Shown: positions 1 through 8,116 of the stretch, one piece after another
How the letters are laid out: every line of letters begins with the position of its first letter
How positions within the stretch are numbered: position 1 is the stretch's first letter
Made by a program: the position numbers and the translations under genes
DNA from: Candidatus Thorarchaeota archaeon
GTDB lineage: Archaea; Asgardarchaeota; Thorarchaeia; Thorarchaeales; Thorarchaeaceae
NCBI GenBank assembly: GCA_016840965.1
Contig: JAEORI010000359.1
Location: forward strand, 1-16,398
Reading direction: 5' to 3'
DNA length: 16,398 nt
Notes under the pieces: model-generated
The model's database searches: none
The model's input: only the letters and a program-made list of their open reading frames with translations
What the model was told of the DNA's origin: nothing

Positions 1-549
1 AATATTTTCGAGCGTAACACCACCATCGACTGCAATTCTGACTTCAGGTTTATGTTCATCAAGAAGAGACCGAAGAGCTGTTATTTTTTTAATAGTTGAA
101 GGAATGAATTTCTGACCTCCAAATCCTGGGCATACACTCATCAAAAGAACTGAATCAATGAGATCCAAAACTCCCTCAACAGTGCTAATGGAAGTAGCTG
201 GATTCAAAGTTATACCTGCTTTTGCACCTAGATCAACAATGAGTTGAACTGTTCTGTATACGTCATATGAAGCTTCTACGTGTGGATAGATGATATCTAC
301 TCCAGCATCAATGAACTTGGGGATGTACTCTCGTGGATTTGTGATCATCAAATGGGCGTCCAGAGGCACCTCAGTTATAGCCTTCATCTGTTTTGCTACC
401 CATGGTCCAAAGGAGATGTTTGGCACAAAATGGCCATCCATGATGTCAAGATGGAAATAGTCAGCTCCGCCTTTCTCAGCTGCTTTGATAGCTGTCTCAA
501 GATTGGAGAAGTTTGCAGACAGTATTGATGGTGCAAGAAGAGGTTTCAT
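1..549 (-). CDS. rpe: Ribulose-phosphate 3-epimerase (3' part cut by the window edge)
   Basis: Interconverts D-ribulose 5-phosphate and D-xylulose 5-phosphate in the cytosol (pentose phosphate interconversions). Translating the minus strand from the ATG at 549-547 gives 183 residues of uninterrupted TIM-barrel sequence that run off the window, out of a usual 215-230. The metal and active-site positions of the family are visible: His33 and Asp35 in HLDIMDGHFVPN, His66 in DAHLM, the phosphate-loop PGFGGQKFIPST at 141-152, and Asp175 in VDGGV. A Shine-Dalgarno (AGGAGTG) lies about 6-8 nt before the ATG. The gene starts 28 nt after the stop of the membrane glycosyltransferase gene, so co-transcription is likely although no functional link is obvious. 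One small oddity is Cys140 where MSVNPGFGGQ is usual. Identification is secure; only the last 40 or so residues are missing. Confidence 0.96.
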   Translation of the reverse strand, partial: MKPLLAPSILSANFSNLETAIKAAEKGGADYFHLDIMDGHFVPNISFGPWVAKQMKAITEVPLDAHLMITNPREYIPKFIDAGVDIIYPHVEASYDVYRTVQLIVDLGAKAGITLNPATSISTVEGVLDLIDSVLLMSVCPGFGGQKFIPSTIKKITALRSLLDEHKPEVRIAVDGGVTLENI

Positions 550-577
550 GGCTAGCACTCCTATTAATCAGTGGTTT

Positions 578-1966
578 TTAATCTTCGCTAATTTTGGATT
601 GAATTAAATCTGTTACTTGCTGAACATTCTCATGCTTAATTTGAAAGATAATTCCTCCTTCCATTAATGGACTGCTACCTTTGACCAAACCATTCCATGC
701 ATTCTTGAAGGTGATGAGAATACTTTCAATAAAGCTGTCATCTCTCGGTGATCTGAATGCGGTTAGCAAGAGCCACAAGAAGAAGAGTAGTGTTGGTACT
801 ACTTTCGAACCATGGTAAACAATTTGCCATACTGGACTCCAAGTTATGGGGTGAACACTTGGACCAGCGCCTGAAAGAAATGCGACAATAGGAATCATAG
901 GCAAGCTCATCAATAGGACAATCATCAGAGGGATCCACCGGCCCTTGTCCTCAGGTCGACCCCGTATCCAAGCTAGCACCAAAAGTGGGAGAATAAAGGT
1001 ATAGTGATGTTCCCAAACATCTGTCATTATGAAAAAATAGGATATTGAGAACAGACTAGCACATGTCCACACGTCGCGTGAGTACAATGTTGCAATACTC
1101 GCCAGCATTAAGAAAATCCCAATAAGGAAACCAGTAATGATACTGAAGTCATTGGTTGATTCACCGAGCAAATAGTAAATCAGCATCTTTAATGAATGAC
1201 TCCCTACATAACCGGATAGGTAAATTGTACGGGCAGTATTGAATCCGAGAAAGAATTGGAGTGACTCCAAACCCGCTGGGACAGCAACAATAGCAATGAC
1301 CGTCACGACGATAGCCATCAAGACCGATCTGGCTTTTCCTGCGCCTAATAGTACAGGAGTGATAAAGAAGGGAATCAATTTAGTAAGTGAACTTGCTATC
1401 CAGAGGATTGTCATGGTCCATTTTGTATTCTGCCCATTAACAAACGATGGAGTGGTAAGCGCAAAAAACATCAAAATCGCAGCAAAGAGAGTAACTTGTC
1501 CTAGAAAGAGCTCGATGTAAATTGGTGTGAACATAAACCACATCCCCATCGCGATGCGGCTTTCCCAACCAGGTCTATTCAGCTTCTTGGCGAGAGATCG
1601 AGTTCGTAACGCAGCCAACCAGACTGAAATTGTTAATATTCCAACCCAGAGCCAATATGAGATGGTAGGGGTTGTCAGATTAAGAAGAACGCCAAAAGTG
1701 TACGCAAAATAGGGGAGGTATCTATAGGGATAAAGATAGGGGACAACTAGCGGGTCTGGTATTACATAACAGTCGAGACCATTCAAAACATTATTTCCTG
1801 CTTGATAGTAAGAGAAAAAATCAGCACCTTGGCCAACCAAGTAATTCGTATCATAAAAGAGTGGATTTAACAGACCCGTCTGAAGCGAGGAGATGAAGGT
1901 TATATGAATGACAATGGCAATTATCAGAAACCCCCAACTAATCCAGCTTCGTATCCATCCTTCCAT
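578..1966 (-). CDS. Polytopic membrane glycosyltransferase, GT87/DUF2029-like
   Basis: A 462-residue protein that is hydrophobic almost throughout, with about ten predicted transmembrane helices. The first extracytoplasmic loop carries ADFFSYYQAGNNVLNG followed by a proline/tyrosine-rich YPYRYLPYFAY stretch. That matches the DFxxYYxAxxxLxGxxxY...YPP pattern of GT87/DUF2029 enzymes, GT-C-fold polyprenyl-phosphate-mannose-type transferases acting on the outer membrane face; Asp49 is the candidate catalytic acid. A charged tail of about 55 residues follows the last helix and should be cytosolic. The ATG at 1966 lies 16 nt after the stop of the secreted-protein gene, with only a weak upstream GAGGACT. 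Glycan substrate and acceptor cannot be read from the sequence. The family call rests on the loop motif and topology; a related GT39/GT-C family is possible. Confidence 0.7.
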   Translation of the reverse strand: MEGWIRSWISWGFLIIAIVIHITFISSLQTGLLNPLFYDTNYLVGQGADFFSYYQAGNNVLNGLDCYVIPDPLVVPYLYPYRYLPYFAYTFGVLLNLTTPTISYWLWVGILTISVWLAALRTRSLAKKLNRPGWESRIAMGMWFMFTPIYIELFLGQVTLFAAILMFFALTTPSFVNGQNTKWTMTILWIASSLTKLIPFFITPVLLGAGKARSVLMAIVVTVIAIVAVPAGLESLQFFLGFNTARTIYLSGYVGSHSLKMLIYYLLGESTNDFSIITGFLIGIFLMLASIATLYSRDVWTCASLFSISYFFIMTDVWEHHYTFILPLLVLAWIRGRPEDKGRWIPLMIVLLMSLPMIPIVAFLSGAGPSVHPITWSPVWQIVYHGSKVVPTLLFFLWLLLTAFRSPRDDSFIESILITFKNAWNGLVKGSSPLMEGGIIFQIKHENVQQVTDLIQSKISED

Positions 1967-1982
1967 GGGCAGCGCAGAGTCC

Positions 1983-2618
1983 TCATTTCTTAAGGGTTTT
2001 ACTCCGCATCCTATGATGTCTACTTATTAAAAATACTGTAAATAAACAAAGAAAGATTGAACCAAAAATACTAGGTATTGTCCAATCTATTGTGAAATAC
2101 CACGCTCTGATGATGTCGACAGGGACCATTACAGCAATAGGAAATAATCTGATATTAGGACTGAATTCTGGAACTCCATTCCAGTTACTATATTCGTATG
2201 CGATTGTGATATAGAGAATCTCTCCTTGTTCTACATCAAATGGAAATGGTTCCAGTAGTGAGTTGCAAATTTTGAAAACTTTCGTGACGTTTGTATACCG
2301 TTCGTTCTCATCAACCGTGTGCTGCTTCACCTCAATCCAAGAGAGATTGTCTAGAGATAATAAAAGTCCAATTATATTATTAAGCTGCTCTGATTGAGGT
2401 AATTCTCCATACCAAGTATACTCAACCTTTAGGCAAACACCCAACAAATCAGGTTTTATTGTAGCATTATTCAGGCTGACATAATATCCAGCTTCTAATG
2501 GTGCTTGAGCAATGATTGTTTTATTCTCAGCCATGCACTGAATGCTGCTACATAAAATCAATCCAATAATCAGACACGAAGCCAGAAATGCTGTACCACT
2601 TCGCATGGAATGCCCCAC
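1983..2618 (-). CDS. Secreted, C-terminally membrane-anchored protein of unknown function
   Basis: I do not recognise a family. The product has an N-terminal signal peptide (hydrophobic core FLASCLIIGLILC, small residues before AENKT), an extracytoplasmic domain of about 140 residues with several N-x-S/T sequons, a predicted transmembrane helix near residues 176-198, and a basic tail (RHHRMRSKTLKK). Topology is therefore type I, with the globular domain outside. The longest frame opens with GTG at 2618. The in-frame ATG at 2606, four codons later, is the better start, because a GTGGGG stretch lies just upstream of it and the signal peptide then has a normal length. It sits 50 nt after mutS and 16 nt before the GT87-like gene, so it may be a partner or acceptor of that envelope enzyme; this is inference only. 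Confidence 0.72.
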   Translation of the reverse strand: MGHSMRSGTAFLASCLIIGLILCSSIQCMAENKTIIAQAPLEAGYYVSLNNATIKPDLLGVCLKVEYTWYGELPQSEQLNNIIGLLLSLDNLSWIEVKQHTVDENERYTNVTKVFKICNSLLEPFPFDVEQGEILYITIAYEYSNWNGVPEFSPNIRLFPIAVMVPVDIIRAWYFTIDWTIPSIFGSIFLCLFTVFLISRHHRMRSKTLKK

Positions 2619-2668
2619 TCATTCTAAAACACTGTAACTATTGATTTATCGATTGTTAGGATAGTGTA

Positions 2669-5269
2669 CTAATTCTTGCGACGTTTGATCTCATCCTGAA
2701 TCTCTTTTAGCTCTGTGAGCGCATCCAAGGGTGTTGTCCTATCAAGATCCATATGCTTGATTCTCTCTACCACAGGATCATCAATGACCAACGCCTCAAG
2801 ACTTGCCTGTTCAGTATCCTCAAAGTCTGCATCGGATAAGTCAATCGCACTGACATTCTCCTTCTCAAGTTTTACAAGTAACTCCTTCGCCCTTTTGACA
2901 ACCTGATTCGGAACACCAGCAAGTGCTGCTACATGAACTCCGTAACTTCTGTCTGTTCCCCCATCCACTATTTTGTGGAGGAAAATAATCGTGTCACCAG
3001 TTTCCTTTGCTAGTGTGTGGACATTCTTGACACCGTGATATTGCTTAGCCATATCCGTGAGTTGGTGAAAGTGAGTTGCAAATAGAGCACGTGTCTTCAT
3101 TTGCACTATACGCTCAGCCACAGCCCATGCCAGTGCCATTCCATCAAATGTAGAAGTGCCTCTTCCAATCTCATCTAGGATGACCAAGCTCTTCTCAGTG
3201 GCATTGTTTAGAATGTTTGCAGTTTCTACCATCTCAACCATAAACGTACTCTGCCTTGCTGTCAGATCATCAAAAGCCCCCACTCGCGTAAATATCCTAT
3301 CAACAAGACCTATCTCTGCGCTCTTCGCTGGTACAAATGAGCCCATTTGTGCTAGCAAAACGATGAGTGCGCATTGACGCATGTAGGTACTCTTCCCTGC
3401 CATATTTGGTCCCGTCACAATCATCAGAGTGGTTCCGCCATCACCTATCTCAATACTGTTTGGAACAAACTCATTGGGACCGAGCATGACTTCCAATGAT
3501 GCATGCCTACCATCAGTGATTCTAATACGAGTGCCTTCAGTCACCTTCGGCTTAGAGTATCGTCTCGTGACTGCAACATCTGCTAATGAAACAAGAACAT
3601 CTGCAACAGCAACAGACTCTGAGTCCTGTCGAAGAATCGTAGTAACGTTTCTCACTTCTTCCCGAAGACTCTCGTAAATCTCGAACTCAACCTTATTGAT
3701 GCGTTCTTCACCTGCAAGAACGGTAGACTCTTTCTCCTTCAACTCAGGCGTGATATATCTCTCTGCATTTGCCAACGTCTGTTTTCGCTCATATTCGGAA
3801 GGGACCATGTTGAGATTAGCCTTTGTTACCTCTATGTAATAACCAAAGACCTTGTTGAAGCCAACCTTCAAGGTTTTGATGCCTGTTCTTCGCCTTTCAG
3901 ATGCTTGAAGTGATGCAATCCATTTTTTATCAGATGCAATCGTATCTTTCAACTCATCTAGTTCCACACTGAAACCTTTGAGTATCATCCCTCCATCTCG
4001 TACCGATACAGGGGGGTCATCAACAATAGCATCCTTGAGTGTTTTGTGTAGGCTTGTTAAAGGATCAATAGAGTTCGCAGCGGTTTTCAACAGTTCGCTC
4101 CTACAATCGATCAAGGATTTTTTGATCTTCGGGATTTTTACCAACGCGTATCTCAATGCTAGAAGGTCTCTTGCATTCGCTGAGCCAAAGACAATCCTAC
4201 TTGTAATCCTTTCGAGGTCTCCAACATCTTTCAGGCTCCCAGATATCTCCTTACGATTGAGTGCATCTCTTGCGAGTTCTTCAATTGCATCTTGTCGTAA
4301 CTCAATCTCTTTTGTTTCTTTTAATGGCCTCAGCATCCATTGTTTTAGCTTTCTTTTTCCCATTGGAGTTACGGTCTTTGAAAGGACAGACAAGAGAGTT
4401 CCACGAGTACTTCCATCTCTAGCGTTCTTTATGAGTTCCAGATTGCGTTGTGTTGTCGCATCAACAATCATGTGATTTTCTACATTATAGGTCCGAATGC
4501 CTGATACAGTGACTACTCCCGTTTTATGAACCTCGTTCAGATAAGCAAGTATTGCGCCTGCTGCACCAAGAGCAACACGTTTCTCACTCAATCCATATCC
4601 ATCGAGTGTAGTGACTCGGAACTGTTCTTTGATTCTCTCTTCTGCAGTCCGTGCGGAATAATCTGTATCGTTCCTGAATGTGATTCTAATATTCAGTTCT
4701 TCTAGTTTCTTTCTCAGTTTTGATTTCTTCACTGAGTCAGGCAAGAGCACTTCTGATGGCGTGAACTTGCCAATCTCATTCACTGTCGTTTCACTCTCAA
4801 GGGTTGCTTTGAACTCAGAAGCAAGATATTCTCCAGTTGATACATCTACAGCTGAAATCCCAATCAGATCCTCGTGTTGCACCAAAGAAACTAGGTAATT
4901 GTTGGTTGTGTCGTCTAGCATCGTCGTTTCGAGAACTGTGCCAGGAGTGATCACACGGACTACATCTCGCTTAACTAATCCTTTAGCTTGAGAGGCATCT
5001 TCCATTTGTCTAGCAATCGCAACAGTATAGCCAGCTTGAAGGAGCTTTGCGATATATGTGTCAACTGAATGGTTTGGCACACCGCACATTGGCCATTTGT
5101 CCACTCCTTCTCCCCTTGCTGTAAGTACAATATCCAGAATTCTACTAGCAATCTTGGCATCCTCATTGAACATCTCATGAAAATCTCCTAATTGATACAT
5201 CAGTATACAATCGGGATATTGTCTTTTCAACTGAAGATATTGCCTTTGCATTGGGGTCTGTTTACTCAC
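2669..5269 (-). CDS. mutS: DNA mismatch repair ATPase MutS (MutS1 type)
   Basis: Recognises mispairs and small loops in DNA and starts mismatch repair. The 866-residue length is that of full MutS1. The mismatch-reading Phe-x-Glu motif is present in domain I as GDFHEMF (Phe30, Glu32), with His replacing the usual Tyr. The lever/clamp region with FNKVFGYYIEVTK is at 471-483. The ATPase has Walker A GPNMAGKST (620-628), the DDLTARQSTFMVEM loop (667-680), Walker B ILDEIGRGTS (697-706) and ATHFHQL (731-737). A C-terminal tail with TPLDALTELKEIQDEIKR resembles the dimerisation helix. The GTG start at 5269 is supported by a GGGAG site 5 nt upstream. No mutL is present in the window. MutS1 occurs patchily in archaea and is generally viewed as bacterial in origin there; transfer in this genome is inference. 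Confidence 0.97.
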   Translation of the reverse strand: MSKQTPMQRQYLQLKRQYPDCILMYQLGDFHEMFNEDAKIASRILDIVLTARGEGVDKWPMCGVPNHSVDTYIAKLLQAGYTVAIARQMEDASQAKGLVKRDVVRVITPGTVLETTMLDDTTNNYLVSLVQHEDLIGISAVDVSTGEYLASEFKATLESETTVNEIGKFTPSEVLLPDSVKKSKLRKKLEELNIRITFRNDTDYSARTAEERIKEQFRVTTLDGYGLSEKRVALGAAGAILAYLNEVHKTGVVTVSGIRTYNVENHMIVDATTQRNLELIKNARDGSTRGTLLSVLSKTVTPMGKRKLKQWMLRPLKETKEIELRQDAIEELARDALNRKEISGSLKDVGDLERITSRIVFGSANARDLLALRYALVKIPKIKKSLIDCRSELLKTAANSIDPLTSLHKTLKDAIVDDPPVSVRDGGMILKGFSVELDELKDTIASDKKWIASLQASERRRTGIKTLKVGFNKVFGYYIEVTKANLNMVPSEYERKQTLANAERYITPELKEKESTVLAGEERINKVEFEIYESLREEVRNVTTILRQDSESVAVADVLVSLADVAVTRRYSKPKVTEGTRIRITDGRHASLEVMLGPNEFVPNSIEIGDGGTTLMIVTGPNMAGKSTYMRQCALIVLLAQMGSFVPAKSAEIGLVDRIFTRVGAFDDLTARQSTFMVEMVETANILNNATEKSLVILDEIGRGTSTFDGMALAWAVAERIVQMKTRALFATHFHQLTDMAKQYHGVKNVHTLAKETGDTIIFLHKIVDGGTDRSYGVHVAALAGVPNQVVKRAKELLVKLEKENVSAIDLSDADFEDTEQASLEALVIDDPVVERIKHMDLDRTTPLDALTELKEIQDEIKRRKN

Positions 5270-5362
5270 TCTTGCTCCCTGCTAATCATTTCAGCGCTTG
5301 ACTCTCTAATAATCGCATCGACAAAATCATTCCGGTTGACTTTTCATGAAACGAATAAAGAA

Positions 5363-5378
5363 TGTCCCTAAGTGGACA
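5363..5378. promoter_or_regulatory. Perfect dyad in the mutS/flavoprotein divergent region
   Basis: TGTCC-CTAAGT-GGACA, two perfect 5-bp arms with a 6-bp spacer, lies in the 238-nt divergent intergenic region. Its left-hand part (TGTCCCT) recurs directly at 5477-5483, immediately before the TATA-like box of the flavoprotein gene. The size and symmetry fit a dimeric regulator site, but no regulator gene is visible, and 5-bp arms can arise by chance. Confidence 0.3.
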
Positions 5379-5481
5379 AATATCCTTTCAATTTGCAACT
5401 TACAGTCCATGATTTTATTCTTGAAGTTACAAATCATTATCGGATAATATTTCTAGGTTAAAAGGAATAATTAAAGTGTCC

Positions 5482-5490
5482 CTTTAAAAT
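5482..5490 (+). promoter_or_regulatory. TATA-like box of the flavoprotein gene
   Basis: CTTTAAAAT is centred about 22-25 nt before the possible GTG start (5508) and about 31 nt before the TTG start (5517). An archaeal transcript beginning about 25 nt downstream would start at roughly 5510, so the mRNA would be leaderless or nearly so. The call rests on sequence and spacing only. Confidence 0.45.
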
Positions 5491-5507
5491 CAATAAACAG
5501 TGTCAGG

Positions 5508-6143
5508 GTGCAACATTTGAGAACAAGAATTCTGGGATTGTCTGGTAGTCCAAGAACTAGTAGTAATACTGCAATACTTGTGGAAACAGCTCTTCAGGCT
5601 GCCGAAAGAGAAGGTGCAGTCGTAGAGTTTATCGATTTATCTTCTCAAAACATTAAAGCATGTGAGCACTGCTGTAATTGTTCCAAAGAAGGCAAGTGCA
5701 AGCTCGATGATGACTTGAATAAGATCGCCGAAACCATGAAGGCTGCAGATGGAATCATCATGGGGTCTCCTGACCATTTTGCTTCTGTTGCTACTCCTTT
5801 GAAAAATCTAATGGATCGCACTGGAAGATTTCTTCATTTAGAGGGAAAAGTTGCTGCTGGTATCGTAGTAGGTCGTCGATCCGGGTTAGATCTTGCTTTA
5901 TCTCATCTTCTGTTCTTCTTATTGGTGAAAGAGATGATTGTACCTGGTGCAATCTACTGGCCAATTGGATTTGCCCTGAATGCTGGTGATATCAGAGCAG
6001 ATACCGAAGCTCTATCAATGGCCACTCAAATTGGAAAACGAGTAACTGTTCTAGCAACAACCCTAGTTCGAAACCCAATGCCCTGGGCTCATGAACCTCG
6101 TCCATCAGGCCAAAAGGTTCGCTTTGGAGATGAGTGGAAGTAA
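5508..6143 (+). CDS. Iron-sulfur flavoprotein of the flavodoxin/NADPH-dependent FMN reductase fold
   Basis: A cytosolic electron-transfer flavoprotein and the only plus-strand gene here. The N-terminal FMN phosphate-binding loop reads GLSGSPRTSSNT (residues 10-21). A compact cysteine cluster follows, with Cys52, Cys55, Cys58 and Cys64 spaced C-x2-C-x2-C-x5-C. This is the [4Fe-4S] motif of archaeal/clostridial iron-sulfur flavoproteins (Isf), with an extra Cys56. GIIMGSPDHFASVATPLKNLMDRT is the typical second flavin-contacting segment. Length (211 aa) fits Isf. Start: GTG at 5508 opens the longest frame, but TTG at 5517 has GGGTG (5506-5510) at 6-nt spacing and gives the usual compact N-terminus (MRTRILGLSGSPR). 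Isf proteins take electrons from ferredoxin and can reduce O2 or peroxide; that role here is by family analogy. The gene converges with ccmE, 5 nt between stops. Confidence 0.85.
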   Translation: MQHLRTRILGLSGSPRTSSNTAILVETALQAAEREGAVVEFIDLSSQNIKACEHCCNCSKEGKCKLDDDLNKIAETMKAADGIIMGSPDHFASVATPLKNLMDRTGRFLHLEGKVAAGIVVGRRSGLDLALSHLLFFLLVKEMIVPGAIYWPIGFALNAGDIRADTEALSMATQIGKRVTVLATTLVRNPMPWAHEPRPSGQKVRFGDEWK

Positions 6144-6150
6144 TCATCTC
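6127..6150. terminator. Stem-loop across the convergent stops (possible bidirectional terminator)
   Basis: GAGATGA (6127-6133) and TCATCTC (6144-6150) form a perfect 7-bp inverted repeat with a 10-nt loop. It covers the stop codon of the flavoprotein gene and reaches the last codon of ccmE on the other strand. No clear T-run follows in either direction, and archaea usually terminate at T-runs, so this is a weak call. Confidence 0.25.
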
Positions 6151-6541
6151 ATGGCGTTACAGTGGAAGTAGTTTCATACTTGCTTGGGCATGATGTCAGT
6201 ATATCTGTTGCATGAATAAGATTTGCAGATTGTAATGTACCAATAGCAACAATATCTTGGCCATCTATCAGGTTAGGTGTTTCACCAAGAAGCAATACAG
6301 TGATTGTGTGGTTCTCCCCTTGCATAACAAGCGTGACGTTTTGAATCGTTGTGCTCAATGACCCTGCAAGATAAGATCCCTTAACCTGTACTGTTCGACC
6401 CATGTATGAATTTGGGTCTTCAACGACTTGATCTACACTGAGGTACGGATCAACAAAGAGATTCAACATAGCAAATGCCACGAATCCAATTGTCGCAACC
6501 AAGATGATTGCTACAGCTGCCATTCGTGTTCTCTTGTTCAT
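6149..6541 (-). CDS. ccmE: Cytochrome c maturation haem chaperone CcmE, CxxxY type
   Basis: Binds haem covalently on the outer face of the membrane and hands it to the apocytochrome ligation step. The 130-residue protein has a short cytosolic N-terminus (MNKRTR), one membrane anchor (about residues 8-30), and an OB-fold domain containing the family segment DPNSYMGRTVQVKG (42-55). The haem-binding motif is CPSKY (Cys118 to Tyr122), i.e. CxxxY instead of the HxxxY of E. coli-type CcmE. The cysteine variant is known from archaea and some sulfate-reducing bacteria, often where CcmH is absent. The start ATG has a GGAGATC site about 9 nt upstream that overlaps the 3' end of ccmD. It is the last gene of the ccmABCDE run. 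Confidence 0.9.
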   Translation of the reverse strand: MNKRTRMAAVAIILVATIGFVAFAMLNLFVDPYLSVDQVVEDPNSYMGRTVQVKGSYLAGSLSTTIQNVTLVMQGENHTITVLLLGETPNLIDGQDIVAIGTLQSANLIHATDILTSCPSKYETTSTVTP

Positions 6542-6543
6542 AT

Positions 6544-6684
6544 CTATTGATCTCCTTCCACTTGCGATTCCAAAATCTTTAGTTGTTTTTCAATTCCTAT
6601 CATCCTTAATAGGAGATACACCAAGAATACGAAGATCCCGCCCCAAAAGGTTACGGCCACTACAAATAGTTCAATCTGTTGCAT
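6544..6684 (-). CDS. ccmD: CcmD-like small membrane protein of the haem exporter
   Basis: A 46-residue frame lies exactly between ccmC and ccmE. It has a short N-terminus (MQQIELF), one hydrophobic helix (about residues 7-27, including FWGGIFVFLVYLLL), then an amphipathic charged tail (RMIGIEKQLKILESQ). This is the layout of CcmD, the small subunit that helps release holo-CcmE from the CcmABC exporter. Its ATG comes 4 nt after the ccmC stop, with AGGAG about 9 nt upstream, and its stop is 2 nt before the ccmE ATG, so translation is tightly coupled. CcmD sequences are poorly conserved, so the call rests mainly on position, size and topology. Confidence 0.82.
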   Translation of the reverse strand: MQQIELFVVAVTFWGGIFVFLVYLLLRMIGIEKQLKILESQVEGDQ

Positions 6685-6688
6685 TTCA

Positions 6689-7363
6689 TTAACTCCTTGA
6701 CATCCTTATTCTCATCAATTTTTCGTGCGCTGTATCAACCTTGTATGTCAAATCTATCAAAATCAAGGCTATCATCGTAACAGCAATCATAGACACCATC
6801 AATGTCATAGCATGTTCGATTTCCATCTGAAGCCCTGTAGGCTCAATGACAATTGGGTGCAGTGTCTCCCAGATCCGAATTGAAAGATAGCTCAATATTA
6901 CCATCGGGAACGCTATGATTCCAAAGATAGAACCAAATTGGGCCTTGGACTCTCGGTCACTAACCGAAGCTCGGTATGCAAGGATACAGGCATACGCTAT
7001 CCATAAAATGAGCGTTGTTGTTTCACGTGGATCCCAATTCCATGGAGTTCCCCATGCTGCATCAGCCCACATCATCCCTGTGAGGAGCGTGATTGTTGTG
7101 AATAACAGTCCTAATTTGAGTGATGCCGCTCCCAAAATGTCATACTTCAGATCACCCCTCAATAAATACATAGCACCGCATAGAAGTGTTCCGCCAAAAG
7201 CTCCATAGGCTACAAGTGCTGGGGCAACATGTTGAAAGAAAATCCGGATATATTCCAAGAGTTCTGCTTCTGGTGGTGCAAAAATCCATGTCATATAGAC
7301 ATATAGAAAGGATACAGCAGCAGTGATTCCAAGGAACATTAATCGGTTTCTGCTCAAGTTCAT
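6689..7363 (-). CDS. ccmC: Haem-handling membrane protein CcmC
   Basis: Part of the CcmABCD complex that loads haem onto CcmE at the outer membrane face. The 224-residue protein has six predicted helices. It carries the tryptophan-rich WWD signature WGTPWNWDPRET (residues 104-115) that contacts haem. The two flanking histidines of the family are His45 (in FFQHVAPA) and His169 (in IWETLHP), the expected axial ligands. The ATG at 7363 is preceded by a weak GAG at 5-nt spacing. A TATAAAA sequence lies about 28 nt upstream, so a separate leaderless transcript is possible. CcmC and CcmF/ResC share the WWD domain, but the short length, six helices and position after ccmB fix this as CcmC. Confidence 0.94.
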   Translation of the reverse strand: MNLSRNRLMFLGITAAVSFLYVYMTWIFAPPEAELLEYIRIFFQHVAPALVAYGAFGGTLLCGAMYLLRGDLKYDILGAASLKLGLLFTTITLLTGMMWADAAWGTPWNWDPRETTTLILWIAYACILAYRASVSDRESKAQFGSIFGIIAFPMVILSYLSIRIWETLHPIVIEPTGLQMEIEHAMTLMVSMIAVTMIALILIDLTYKVDTAHEKLMRIRMSRS

Positions 7364-7384
7364 TCAACTCGAATTGCTGGCAAA

Positions 7385-7391
7385 TTTTATA
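7385..7391 (-). promoter_or_regulatory. Possible internal TATA box before ccmC
   Basis: TATAAAA on the minus strand is centred about 25 nt before the ccmC ATG, in the 63-nt gap after ccmB, which is the longest gap within the ccm run. It would give a transcript starting at or near the ATG. AT-rich matches of this length are common, hence the low confidence. Confidence 0.3.
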
Positions 7392-7426
7392 GTTTGCAAT
7401 ATGAAGGTTGCGCTAACGACGAAGAT

Positions 7427-8107
7427 TCATGGTGAAAGTGCAAAATGGAAAACTGATGCTGAAAGTGTCAACATAGCTATCAGATGGGCGGCTAGTATTT
7501 CAAATATTAACACAACTGGAATTAGACCTGGTCCTAAAACAATAATTTTTGTTATCTCTATCAGTAGCATCAAACCAGATGTTGCCGTTGGAAAATATAC
7601 AAGGGGAAACACAGTTGCTTTCGACTCTGATGGCATTGTAAGAGCTGATGCCATTGAACCAACAGCAGCTAGATCTAATGTTCCAACAAGAAATGTTGCA
7701 ACTGCCAGGGGTAAGTCATTCATGATTGAGAATCCAAATAGAACAGTTATAATTGGGACTAAGAAGATCTCTACTAATCCCATTAATAGAAATCCATAGA
7801 TCACTTTCCCCAGATACACAGACCATGCTGGTATTGGTGCAGTGGCTAGTCCTCGCAACGTGCCGGTTTCGGACTCGGAGAGAAAAATTGGCGCAAATCC
7901 AAACATACCTGTAAAGAATATAATAACCCATAGCAGAGCACTTCCAATTTCCTCTGAAACTGAGCCTCCGGTCACTACTGCAAAAGAAAACGCAAGCACT
8001 GCGATAAGTGCAAAAAGGAACATCGAGAATGCTTCAAACTTTTTACGAAATTGAGTAATGATGTCTTTTTTTGCGATTGCCAATGCTGCGCTCAAGCCAG
8101 ATGTCAT
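7427..8107 (-). CDS. ccmB: Haem exporter ABC permease CcmB
   Basis: Membrane subunit of the CcmAB ATPase that drives release of holo-CcmE. The 226-residue protein has the CcmB layout: an amphipathic cytosolic N-terminus (AIAKKDIITQFRKKFEAF), then six helices. The loop FLSESETGTLRGLATAPI (residues about 75-92) matches the E-x3-GTL-x-GL-x3-PI element conserved in CcmB and thought to couple to the ATPase. The start is clear: GAGGTGA lies 4 nt before the ATG and overlaps the ccmA stop, so translation is coupled to ccmA. Nothing appears truncated. Confidence 0.92.
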   Translation of the reverse strand: MTSGLSAALAIAKKDIITQFRKKFEAFSMFLFALIAVLAFSFAVVTGGSVSEEIGSALLWVIIFFTGMFGFAPIFLSESETGTLRGLATAPIPAWSVYLGKVIYGFLLMGLVEIFLVPIITVLFGFSIMNDLPLAVATFLVGTLDLAAVGSMASALTMPSESKATVFPLVYFPTATSGLMLLIEITKIIVLGPGLIPVVLIFEILAAHLIAMLTLSASVFHFALSP

Positions 8108-8116
8108 TCACTCACC

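Noticed and set aside
3978..4475. A 165-codon plus-strand frame inside mutS
   Set aside because: Antisense to conserved MutS domain sequence, serine-rich composition typical of a shadow frame, and no ribosome site or promoter.
6131..6172. Direct repeat AGTGGAAGTA at the ends of the convergent flavoprotein and ccmE genes
   Set aside because: Two 10-bp copies about 30 bp apart inside coding ends, with no further copies seen; probably coincidence.
7152..7367. Minus-strand 71-residue frame starting just upstream of ccmC
   Set aside because: It overlaps ccmC in another frame, is cysteine-rich with no family features, and ccmC is unambiguous.
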